From Tubulanus polymorphus (lineage: Eukaryota > Nemertea > Palaeonemertea > Tubulaniformes > Tubulanidae), in the NCBI RefSeq assembly GCF_964204645.1, contig NC_134026.1, positions 7,947,450-8,011,449 of the forward strand: DNA of 64,000 bases, in the 5' to 3' direction. Positions 49,080-60,200 of the stretch are shown one piece after another. Numbering within the stretch: the first letter of the stretch is position 1; each line of letters opens with the position of its first letter. A model generated the notes under the pieces. That model was not told the DNA's origin, did not search any database, and saw only the letters and a program-made list of their open reading frames with translations. The position numbers were made by a program, and so were the translations under genes.

Positions 49080-52000
49080 ACAACCGTGTAATTTATGTCC
49101 ATTACAAATAACTGTCAATATTATGATGAGAGTTCATTTATTCGCCATGAAAACAAATTTTCGTTATGTGCTTTTAACATACGAAGTTGTAGCAAAAATT
49201 TCGATAATTTCGACGCCTATATAAATAATTGTATTAAGACTAACTTTTCAGTCATTGGTCCCACTAAAACGTGGACCAGGGACAATGCTGATAATAACAG
49301 ATTATATAATCTATCTGGATACAATAATATATTCAAGAACCGCGATCGCGCAAATGTCGGTCGGGATCACGGTGGCGGAGTAGCTATTTAATATAAAAGT
49401 ACGCTGAAAGCCAAAGTTAGAACCGATCTTTCGGGAAATACATCTATATTTGAATCGCTTTTTATTGAAATTGACTTTGGAAAACAGAAAAACAAAATTA
49501 TCGGTATAGTCTATAGACCCCCAGACCTTAGTGTAAATGATTTTACTAATGAATTTAAATTACTTTTAGATAAAATCAACAATGAAAACAAAATAGTCTA
49601 TATTATGGGAGATTTCAATATCGATTTACTTAAACTTGGTACCCATAAGCAAACTGAAACTTTCTTCGACAGTATTACGACCTATTCATTATTCCCATTG
49701 ATAAATAAACCCACAAGAATAAATAACATTTCAGCTACTTTCATTGATAATATTTTTTGTAATGATTTAGATAGTGTATTTACTAGTGGCATTCTCTGTA
49801 CAGATATTTCTGACCATTTCCCGGTTTTTACTGAGAGTGATCAGTATGTAACTACGAAAAGCAATTTAGCAGCAAAATTCCGGAATTTTAACTGCGGTAA
49901 TAAGGCTTGCGTCTAGCTTGCGACTGGTCAGCAATTTATAACAACTATGATCCTCAATTTGCTTATAATTCATTTATGTCTAAACTTTCAGCGTTGTATA
50001 ACGAATGTTTCCCTTATTTCACTTGTAAATCTACTAGTAAAAATAATCTTAAGCCTTGGCTTACAAGTGGTTTGTTAAAATCAATCAAACGTAAGAACTG
50101 TGTGTACAAGAAATCTTTTTCAAGTCCCTATAATACAGAAAAAAAAGAGCGATACCTGTCCTATAAACGCATTCTGACAAGATTACTTAGGCAGGCGGAA
50201 AAGCAATACTACGATCATAAATTTTTATTAGCAAAAAACGATATGAAAAAACATGGAATACTATTAATAATGTAATTGGGAAAAAATCATGTAGAGATAA
50301 ATTACCTGATGTTTTTCTTTTAAATGATACCAAAATATCTGGAAAACAAAATATAGCTGATGAATTCAACTCCTTTTTTGTAAACATTGGTCAGAAACTA
50401 GCAAGTTCAATACCAAATTCAAAAACTCACTTCAGTGTTTATTTAGAGGATCCTGCTCGTGAAAATTTTTTCTTCTTTCCGACAGATCCTAATGAAATAT
50501 GTGAAATAGTCAAATCATTTTCTTGTAAAAAAGGTATCGGTGTTGACGGTATCTCTATAAAGGTAAAAAAAAGACGTAATTGATATTATAAAAACTCCGT
50601 TGGCTCACATTTTTAACTGCAGTCTCCAAACTGGAATCATTCCTGAGGAACTATAAACAGCTCGAGTGTGCCCCATTTTTAAGACAGGTAACACGGCGTC
50701 GTTCGATAATTATCGACCAATCTCGGTATTACCATGCTTTTCAAAAATTCTTGAAAAATTAGTTTTTAATCGCCTGGTTTCATTTTGTGATAAATTCTCA
50801 CTCATAAATCAAAATCAATTTGGATTTAGAAGAAAGCACTCAACAACTTTAGCTTTAGTAAAGATTACTGACGAAATTACAGCTAATATGGATGTTAACC
50901 GTCCAACTATTGGTATATTTTTAGATTTGTCGAAGATTTGTCGAAGGCATTTGATACGGTTAATCACGATATTCTTTTAGAAAAATTATGTCATTACGGA
51001 ATCAAAGGTGTCCCACTAAATTGGTTCAGGAATTATTTAAGTAACAGGACCCAAATTGTTCAATTAGATCATATAAATTCAAAACCTCTGCGTACACATT
51101 CTGGAGTCCCTCAAGGATCAATATTAGGACAACTTTTATTTCTATTATACATTAATGACTGCACTAAAGCCTCCAACATTTTGAAATTCATCTTGTTCGC
51201 AGATGATACGAACTGTTTCCTTAGTGATTGGAACATCAAAGAATTATGTAAAACTTTTAACTCAAAACTATCAAAACTGGTTGATTGGTTTCGTGCCAAT
51301 AAATTGTCACTGAATGTAAAAAAAAACCTTTTTGTTGTATTTGGTCAATTATGCCAATATTAGATTATACATCGATGGTAAAAGAATCAATCAGGTCCAT
51401 GTTACAAATTTTTTGGGAGTTTTAATTGATGACAAGTTAACTTGGAAGTACCATATTAAATCGGTTAGTAAAAAAGTTGCCTGTAGTATAGGCATTTTAA
51501 ATAGAATAAAAAATAAACTACCGTCTAAATCCTTAGTGACTTTTTACTTTTCTATGATTGACTCCTATCTCCAATATTGCAATATGATTTGGGGTACAAA
51601 TTCTGGAACTATTTTGAACCCACTTGTACTATTACAGAAGGGAGCTGTAAGATTAATTTCTCATTCAAATTATCTAGCACATACAGATCTCATATTCAAA
51701 CGTTTAAAAATCTTGAAACTCCGTGATATTAATGACTTACAACTAGCTGTTTTCGTTTATAAATTTGCCAATTCCTTACTGCCTGCATCTTTCAACGATT
51801 ATTGGAGATCAAAATTCCAAATACACCGACGTAATACTAGGAAAAAGTTCGATTTAGAAATTGATAGATTCAAAACCCTAAAACGAAAATTTTCGGTCAA
51901 ATTGTCTGCACCAATCCTCTGGAATAAGCTACAAAATTCGCTTAAAGAAAAACCTAGTATTTATTCGTTTCGTCTTAGCTATAAACAAGAAAATTAACTT

Positions 52001-52510
52001 TAATAAATTATTTGACGCCTGCGAAAAAATGTAGAATTTCTGGTATAAGCTAATGTGGAATTGCAAATTTGAAATCGAAGTTTTAAGAAATTTCGGGAAT
52101 TATGAGATTTGGCGATTGGGTAGATGATACAGTCTTCGACTGGTCTAATAAAAAAAAAAATTGTCAACTTCTGACTTCGATTCACTTTTGCCTCTAAGCT
52201 GGTCTGCAACTTCATTGCCTCCATGGTTGAAGAAAGAGCTCTTCTGATGTCTGCTTCATCATGACTTGAGCATATATCGTGTAGCCAGCCAGCCCGGTCC
52301 TGGGGCCCGGTCTGGCTGTCACTTGATATCCTAGACTTGAGTCTGAGTAGAAGTAGACATTGTCATATAATTAACTTATTCATGTTATTCTGTATGAATT
52401 ACCCGTGTGTCTTGTATTTTCTTATTCTAAAATTTGTAAATGCATTGATTTTTGGAATTTTATCCCGGAATTTCAATGTAATAAGGATCAATAAAGTATT
52501 GAATTTAATT
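49080..52510 (+). pseudogene. Decayed non-LTR retrotransposon (CR1/Jockey group): endonuclease plus reverse transcriptase
   Basis: Seen in order: an exonuclease-endonuclease-phosphatase domain (SLCAFNIRSCSKNFDNFDAY, then VYIMGDFNIDLLK at about 49595-49630, SDHFPVF at about 49808) and a reverse transcriptase (FDNYRPISVLPCFSKILEKL, NQFGFRRKHSTT, SKAFDTVNHDILLEKL, HSGVPQGSILGQ, LFADDT at about 51193, NFLGVLIDDKLTW), finishing at a stop at 51995-51997. Broken by an in-frame TAA at 49389, frame changes near 49905, 50240 and 50570, a stop near 50654, an 11-bp duplication at about 50927-50948 that shifts frame inside the RT, and another shift near 51340. The 3' UTR ends near AATAAAGTATTGAATTTAAT (52490-52510). 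ORF1 is missing, so it is also 5'-truncated. AT-rich relative to host exons. Nonfunctional. Confidence 0.9.
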
Positions 52511-53544
52511 GTCACCTTATACACATGCCATCAGTGGACGCGGAGCCGTATATGACAGCTATGCTATTATAAATTGCTAATCTCATGAAACCTGCATACG
52601 TCTAATATCGAACATACTTTCTAAAACATTTGAATATTGAAATTATATGTTTACACGTTTTTATATAGACCGCTTGTAGCCGCCGATGAAATTCACGCCG
52701 GCCCAACTCAGATCGTAGATAGCTTCGTCATTCCACTAGCATCCCCATGTCAGGGTCTGACTTTTATATCAGACTTCCAAATCGTGTATACATCCGCCAT
52801 TTAACCGAATAATCCGATTTACTTATCATTTCTATTTATCCCTGCCGCCCCTGATATAATCATACATCCTTTACTATTACAATACGTCTTCTCATGATAT
52901 TCAATGCGATATAACATTTCAACGTTCAAATAGAGGTCATTACATAATCCCAGGGAGCCATTCTACATCTTTATCAATAATATTTTGCCAAATAGCTTGT
53001 ATGTGTACACATAAACCTGTGACGTTTTGCACATCGATTTACGGTTGTCGTTTGTAAAATGACGCTGAATGGTTATCATTGTTTAGGTTTCATAATGGTA
53101 ACGTTTTATAAGGCGTCAAAAAACTGAAGTTTTCCTTATAAAGCTATTTTGTGAGTTGTTTAGATGCTCCAATTATTCCTAATTCATCTATTTCTGTGTG
53201 GTGTGTTATTATGAACATGTGATCGAGTGTGTGTGAGGGGTGTGTGTGTTTCCGCGTGCATGCGTACGTCTGAGTGTGGTTTGAATGTAAGGGGCCTTGC
53301 ATGCATAAGCATTCTTTTGCTTCTCCAAGACCCTGCCCTTTTATTACAACATGAATATCACCATGGACGTATAGACTAGACCTTAACACTAGTCTATGCG
53401 CCCATGATGACACTTATATATAACAGTACCCTTGTATTCTTTTATAAAACTTTGTATGTATAATCGTGTTGTAATTCGAGGGAAAATAAAAGTTATTATT
53501 ATGATAACAAAAGTTTCGACAAAACCTATAGAATTTAAACATAT
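52511..53544. other. Intergenic, nothing recognised
   Basis: Unique-looking sequence with a GT-rich patch (53220-53275). No conserved frame, RNA gene or clear repeat seen. Confidence 0.5.
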
Positions 53545-53612
53545 AAAGGCACCCGGTCATTTGTTTAAATCACGTATATTATATCCTAAACGGCCCCTGG
53601 GACCGCTGGGGC
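53545..53612. repeat. Dispersed repeat R1, copy C (inverted)
   Basis: The reverse complement of this stretch (CCAGCGGTCCCAGGGGCCGT then TTAGGATATAATATACGTGA) matches copies A and B. Copies B and C face each other across the LINE. Confidence 0.6.
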
Positions 53613-53649
53613 TCGAATTTCGTCACTCGTCAATTGAACTTCACGAAAG

Positions 53650-53880
53650 TAATAAATATTAAAGTATAAACTAGTTCTTGTGCGCGCTTACAATTTGCAT
53701 AATTTTCATTATGGAGCAATAAATCAAGTGTAATCTTTGAATTGTAATCGCATGGTAGATTCTCATGTCATTCTGCACTGTTATTGCGACTTTTAAGTTC
53801 CTCGTTGCTATTTACATAATGTATTCAATGCCCGTAATAAAGAAAAAACTAGACTTATTTACAGTGAATGGAATGCCATA
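53650..53880. repeat. Dispersed repeat R2, copy 1
   Basis: Shares the GGAGCAATAAATCAAGTGTA block, the TAGATTCTCATGTCATTCTG block and the final AAACTAGACTTATTTACAGT with 61380-61576, in the same order and orientation. Between here and 55085 (including a GGGGCGGCAGGGGCGGCTTC patch near 54305) I recognise no gene. Confidence 0.65.
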
Positions 53881-55084
53881 TGCAAAATGCCATGCCAGGC
53901 TGGCTTAATCGAACTAACCCCACTTATTCCATCCGCAACCTATACCAGTACTCAACTCGAATTGATCTGGGACCAGGAAATAACAACGAAAGCAGAATTC
54001 GAGTCGGGGTCGATCCTAACTGATTTGTTTGACGATCTAAATAAGAAGAAATTCCGTTAATATAGTGCTTGGTTTTGTCTCACTTTTTACCTCCAAAAAC
54101 GTATGGTACGCAAAAAATGTACAATCATAAACGCGTTTATGGTGCGAAAAAAATTTACAATCGTAAACGCGGCTTCAATGGCATTACCGCAGTGAACTAT
54201 TTGTGAAGTGAAAAAAGTAAACAACCAACTCAGCAACATGCTGAAATTCAACGATAGAAAATCAATAAACATGTGCACGGGCAACGGGCTACAGGGCCGT
54301 CGGAACAGGGGCGGCAGGGGCGGCTTCGGCCGCCCCACTTTTTTGCTTAACAAAAATTTTTTCAAAAGTACGCTGTACCGCGTAGCAGCTCGTCGTTGTC
54401 TGTACTAGGTGGTTGGCTCACGGCTTCTCATGCTTCTGTGAATGAGACCGTGAAATGGCCCCAAAACGCATCTCCAGCGATTGAATTTTCAAAATTTTTC
54501 AAAAATAAGCCTCGCCGCTGAAAAATTCCTTCCGACGGCTCTGATAATATCAAGAAATAGAAAATGTATCGCTTGAATTGCACAATGTAAAGTGGATCGT
54601 TCATGTAGGCTTCTACCACAGGGGCTCGTATTTGAAAATTGGGGGTGAACTCCTGGTACTGTAAAAAAATTTACCTGGGATACTGGATGATCTAAGTTAC
54701 AGTTCACCTCCAAACTTCAAAATACGAACCCCCGTGGTTACTACGTCGTAGGGCCTTTTTTAATTACTTGGAGTACGGATCCGCCTCCCAGAATAATGCA
54801 AAAATCATCAAATTGAATATTCTTAAATCACCCTTCGTGTTTTCATCACAAATTTTCAATAAACAATTTTTTTTAAATGTCCGCCCGTCATTGTCAATCT
54901 AGCAACGTGTTAAAGTTATGTTCATCTTAATTTTCAATTTCATGTTTTGCAAAATAATTTTTCTTTCATTTCTTCCATCATTTGAATAAAATTCATCACA
55001 ATTTTCACTACTTTTTTATTTTTTCTGTCTGTCGCCAGTGGAACTGCTGTAGTCTGTCACCAGTAGAGACTGTTTTTAAAATGA

Positions 55085-55473
55085 TGCTTTTAAATTCCTG
55101 TTTGAATGGCGAAAAACTATGAATTGAAACAGAACTGTGATGTGCACTCGCTATGTGCTACAGGCATTTATTCATATTTCATTGAGTACAGAAAATATAA
55201 AAATTTCATAATTATATCTATATATATATATATATAAATTACATTTTGAATTTATAATGAAATCTTATTGGCTAATCGAATCAGCTAATCGGGAGTGTTT
55301 ATTTCAACATGCGTTAATTAGAAAAAACTGTTAAATGTTGCGTAATGTTTTACACCGAGCCCTCTATATTCTAATAACTACTGCGGTTCTAATATAAGAG
55401 TAGTCATAAGAAAGATAAACCATTAAAATAGTCAGCCTAACAAAGCAGCTTTAAGTCCAGTCTCGAATTTCGC
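55085..55473. repeat. Duplicated 3' flank, copy 1 (of the incomplete Ly6-like gene)
   Basis: Shares TTTAAATTCCTGTTTGAA, GAATTGAAACAGAACTGTGA, CAGGCATTTATT, TGTTGCGTAATGTTTTACAC and TAACAAAGCAGCTTTAAGTC with 56855-57283; the first blocks also recur at 62085-62240 and, partly, 56325-56400. Confidence 0.75.
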
Positions 55474-55683
55474 TTACTTCCAAAACCACCAAAAACCGGA
55501 AACGACCATAATGAATAGCATTATATTCATCTTGTAGATAGCAGCACTGTTACAATAGGTCGGAGTTGTGCAGCAATACACAAAGACCGAGTTCGCATTC
55601 TCTCGCTCGGTGACGACTGTAGTAGATCTAGTGCAATCCTTGAAGCAACCTCGTATAAACACCGATTCTTTTAATGTCAGTTT
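55474..55683 (-). pseudogene. Incomplete Ly6/uPAR-like gene: last exon only
   Basis: A 210-nt terminal exon with a 3' splice site (TTTTAG|AAACTG) encodes KLTLKESVFIRGCFKDC, then VYCCTTPTYCNSAAIY and a hydrophobic tail (MLFIMVVSGFWWFW) ending at TAA 55474-55476. The spacing C-x3-C ... CC-x4-YCN plus a hydrophobic C-terminus is the end of a GPI-anchored three-finger protein. It aligns with the last exon at 57284-57511. A possible 41-nt upstream exon (55949-55989, NSCGLRDCGNYVQ, phase-compatible) exists. No convincing signal-peptide exon was found before 56300, where one would be expected, so I call it partial or a pseudogene. It could be alive if exon 1 is very divergent. Confidence 0.6.
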
Positions 55684-56854
55684 CTAAAACGCACGGGCTT
55701 AGATATTGGGCTCGGATGTACTGGCATACCTGTACTGGGATACCCCTCCTTTCTAAAGGTTTGATTATTTCAAAAGTTAGGTTGGGTATGTGGGGCGAGA
55801 ACCACTTTAATGCGTAGCTAAGATGCTGGCCCATGAGCCATAAGCAGGATTTCCCCTGAATTTACGCGCTTATATATAAACAAAATTCTCGAATTTCTTG
55901 TTTTTACTATAGGATATAGAAGATTTTGGAATAGTGGTCTGAGCTCACCTGTACGTAGTTACCGCAGTCTCTCAGTCCGCACGAATTAACTAGATGTAGT
56001 GACAAAATGAAATGTACTTACTGATATAACAAAACAATTATTTGCTTATTTTAATTCCTTCAATTTTCTTATTAATTAAATGTCTTTTTCATATATTTAT
56101 AGCAAGCAGTTTCCATATTCCACTTATTATATTTCTTTTATTTTCGAGGACGAAAACTTTCAATACATTAGTGGGAAATCGGACTGAGGACGGATTAATG
56201 AATGACAAACAAATGAGAAGATACTAATAGTTAAGATGAAATAATAATACTTAAGATAAGACAACTTAAGTTGTCGTCTTTCACCAGTAGCTTGTCGTGT
56301 CTCAGTCCAATAGAACTGGATGTTTTAATCGCTATGTGCTACAGGCATTTATTTCATAGCATTACAGACAATGTAATGAACAGCATTTCAAATAAACCTT
56401 ATACAAATGAATTACATTTTTGAAATGATTGATTTATATATCGCGTGAAATGAAATAAATGCCAGGAGCAGATCCAGACGGGAGCGCAAGGAGCGCGTGT
56501 GCTCTCGTCGCAATATGCCTTTTAAAAAAATACAATGGCAATATTTTTCAGGGCATTTTTTTCACCCACAACTAATAAGACAGCAGTCCGAAGCACGAGA
56601 TTTAGCTCATATCCTCTTAAATGCCCCTCGAGTGCCTAGAAATTGTATGAAAATACACCGGAAAATTGTCCAGACATCTGTTTTGGCTTGGCGCTCGCTC
56701 TGTGCGGAACAATTCATGTGACTGAGTGTCGAGTCTTTGGTTTATAAGCTTAATATACAAACTAATATCAGAGACCCGGAATCCCAATGGCTGGGGTGTC
56801 ACGTGGTTCCACATCTCGTATAGTTTAAAATATGATTCACTTCCGGTTTGTAAT

Positions 56855-57283
56855 ATGGCGGCAACCAATGAATTGAAACAGAACTGTGATGTGCAGTTTT
56901 ACTCGCTAACGCTTAAGTACGGCATTTATTTTCTAGAGTACAGTAAATGTTAACAGCGTTAGAATAGCATGACTATAAATACAAGAAAAATACATTTTGA
57001 AGTTATTGATTTATCACGTGAAACGAAGAATCTATTTTCAAATCCGATTGGTTAATCAGCCAATTAGAAAAGTTAATTTCAACATGTGTTGATTTTATCG
57101 CGTCCAATAGAAAATAAATCATTTTGAAGAAAAATTCGTTAAAAAGTGTTGCGTAATGTTTTACACAGCCCTCTATATTCTACGGTATTCAACTATAAAC
57201 GTAATCATGGGATAGATAAAAAACGGGTTTAAGATATATGTAGTCCTAGTCTAACAAAGCAGCTTTAAGTCGAGTCTTGAATT
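56855..57283. repeat. Duplicated 3' flank, copy 2 (of the complete Ly6-like gene)
   Basis: Counterpart of 55085-55473: GAATTGAAACAGAACTGTGA at 56871, GTTGCGTAATGTTTTACACA near 57147 and TCTAACAAAGCAGCTTTAAG at 57250. The stretch 55990-56855 holds a short shared block (GCTATGTGCTACAGGCATTT, 56331) and an unidentified frame at 56497-56721. Confidence 0.75.
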
Positions 57284-60200
57284 TCACTCATTTCGCAAAA
57301 ACCACCAAACACCGGAAAAAACCATAACCAAGTGTATCATATTCATTTCGTAGTTGGCAGCACTGTTACAGTAGTCGAAATCAGTGCAGCAATGTACTTT
57401 GCTCAATTGATATTTCTCTCCTTCGCCGAGGATGTTCACTTCTTCACCGCAATTCTTGAAACAGCCTCGAAAAAACACTACTTCTTTGCCCGCATCTTCG
57501 TAAGTCAATTTCTTAAATATATGAGATACATGAATAAGTTTAAAATCGACTTCACCGGGGATGATTATTGTGAAATAAACTCATCACTTACCCCGCACTT
57601 ATAATCATCGCCAATACACTGTACTGTGAGCATTTTGTACATGTAATATTCGATTTGCCCGATAAGTGACGCTTTTAAATGTGGAGGATATATACTGCGT
57701 GCGCATTCTTTCGTGAAATACGGCTCTCTTCCGTCCTCTTCTTCGTCGTTAAATTGAAAACCCCCTGAATCAAATAGCAACGCATTTTTTACAATGTGAC
57801 GATATAAGCACTCATCCGTCTCTGGAAACATGTAGGCTAATACAGGGTGCAGGTGTCGGCTTGAAACCTGCACCACTCAGCCTGTACCACTCCTTTTCTG
57901 TACCACTGGGCCGGTGCTGCTTGCAGGCTGGGATGAACTCCAAAGCTATATTTCGAACTATCCACCACGTGTCAATAGCTCTATTTTAGTGCTTATTTCG
58001 TAAAAGCCATACATTATATAGTATATAACATATCAATACATTTTTAGATATGGTACATGATAATGGTCACCTGGGCAAAATGGCACAAAATGGCGCCTAG
58101 ACACTGGAAACTTCTTTATTAAAGACGTTTCCAGTTTCTAGGTGCCATTTTGTGGCGGTCCCTCGAAGTCCCCATTGTTGCGATATTTTGCGCTCATTTT
58201 TAAAACATAAGTTTTGATTGAATCTCATATAGCTCTGCAGTCCCTTGCTTGATTAACTTCATTTGTAAACCAATTGAAAGGAAATGAAATACAGATTTTG
58301 CCGGTGATTCTTGGATTTTTTGGATGCAACAATTAATAGCAGTGACGATGTGAAACCAAGGACCGCATATTTTAACCGCGCGTCAAAAAAGTGCGGTGCG
58401 CAGTGGGAGACCCCTTTGGCGCGTAATCTTAAACTCTATCGATTACAGATCAGTCCTCAGGAAATATTTAAAAAATTTCAACGCAGGCCAAAACTGCAAA
58501 TATCTTTCTTTAACCTCAGCAAAAATGGGAAATATAGCTTTAATGACCAGTTAAATATTTCAAAATCTATAAAATTCGCAATTTTTTGACGCGCGGTTGA
58601 AATATGCGGTCCTTGGTTTCACACCGTCACTGACTGCTCTTAATTGTTGCGTTCAAATGATCCAATAATCACCGGCAAATGTCTTCATTTCATTTCCTTT
58701 AAAATGGCGTACCAATAAAGTTAATCAAGCAAGGGACTGCAGAGCTATTTGATATGCAATCAAAACTTACGTTTTAAAAATGAGCACAATTATCGCAACA
58801 ATGGGGACCTCGAGGGACCGCCACAGAATGGCGCCTAGAAACTGGAAACTTCTTCATCACGAAAGTTACAGAATTTTGAATGTGACAAAAATGAAATGAA
58901 CTTACTGTCCGTAACGAATTTTTTCAATGTTTCGTACTATCCCTTGTATTTTTGCTTGTTTTTTTCATCAACCACGTATTCGCAAGATGCACAGGTCCTA
59001 TTTAGAGCAATTGTGGCTACAAACATGGAAGAGAGATGCATGTAACAAATCACGAGATCCCCGACGGTGGGCACTACGACCAGGCAGCCTGTTGAATGGA
59101 TCACGGTGTCTGTATCCCGGATCCGACTATGATATTATAATCAACGCGTTTCCAGTCCCACCTTAAAAAATTCGTTGGGTGATGCATGAAAAAAAATGAA
59201 ATAGGATGCAATGGATGCGCAAGTTGAAAGCTAAGATAGGATAGGATTCTACTAAAAGATTATAGGCCTATAGCAAATAAATAGGACCAAATATATACAA
59301 CCTGATGCATCTGTAACCTTGGTTTTAAACACCTAAAAATATAGAAAATTAATCTTTAAAAAAAACTTAAAAATCAAATTCATTTATATAGTTTTTGGCT
59401 TTATTTTTTTTTGATTCACTCACAGTAATCATTTCTCTAATGAATGATTGTCATGAACACAAGTTTTGATCTTAACTGATCTAAATATGATTAAAAACTG
59501 ATTATAATTTAGGATCACGTACAACGGGTCTGACCATCACATCCTTCAGGTACGGCGCCACCTATAAGTGTCTCATCGAATCGGTGTTTTTAAGAACCTC
59601 GAACAATCAAATATATGATTGTATGATTGATATAAAGCGCCGATCTTTATCGGGGCGGTCTTCAACCCGCATTACACACGAACCAGTTTCATTCAAGGGT
59701 CATCAAGTTTCTAAAACCGACCTTTCTCCAGTGCGACTTAGCCAGAAAAAAAGTTTTCGGATAAAAAAATTAATCTAGTTATTTCAAAAAGTCCGTTGCT
59801 GTTCGAACTTGCTTGCACGTCGGCTGCGGTGTCATGAGACCCACACGTTGATGCGCAGACGATCACGATGGCTGGACAAAGTCGATATTACAGTGTTCAG
59901 TAGCTAACATGTTGTACTCCTCCCTGACACGATGGTCCTACAAAGTTTGCTCAGCCTGGCTTATGTCGACAAGCGATGCGACGCCTAACTGACTAATACG
60001 TACCAGCGCGACTGAAAGCGGCCCATGTCGACTGCGCTCCAATTCCCAGCACTTAGCATGAAGAGCGGGTGCCAGCTTCCCTGATGTCGGTAATGATTAC
60101 TCCAAACTACGCCGACTCAGATGGTCACGTACGTGATAAGAATTTGAAAATAAATTTGAACTATTGCGAAATATATTGCACAGCTTTTTAAAACATTCTA

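Noticed and set aside
56497-56721. 74-residue + frame (ARDLAHILLNAPRVPRN)
   Set aside because: Looks like a piece of an old repeat; no recognisable family or splice context to support a gene.
58940-59030. Possible extra three-finger exon (TCASCEY)
   Set aside because: Stops soon in all useful frames and has no matching donor; at most a relic.
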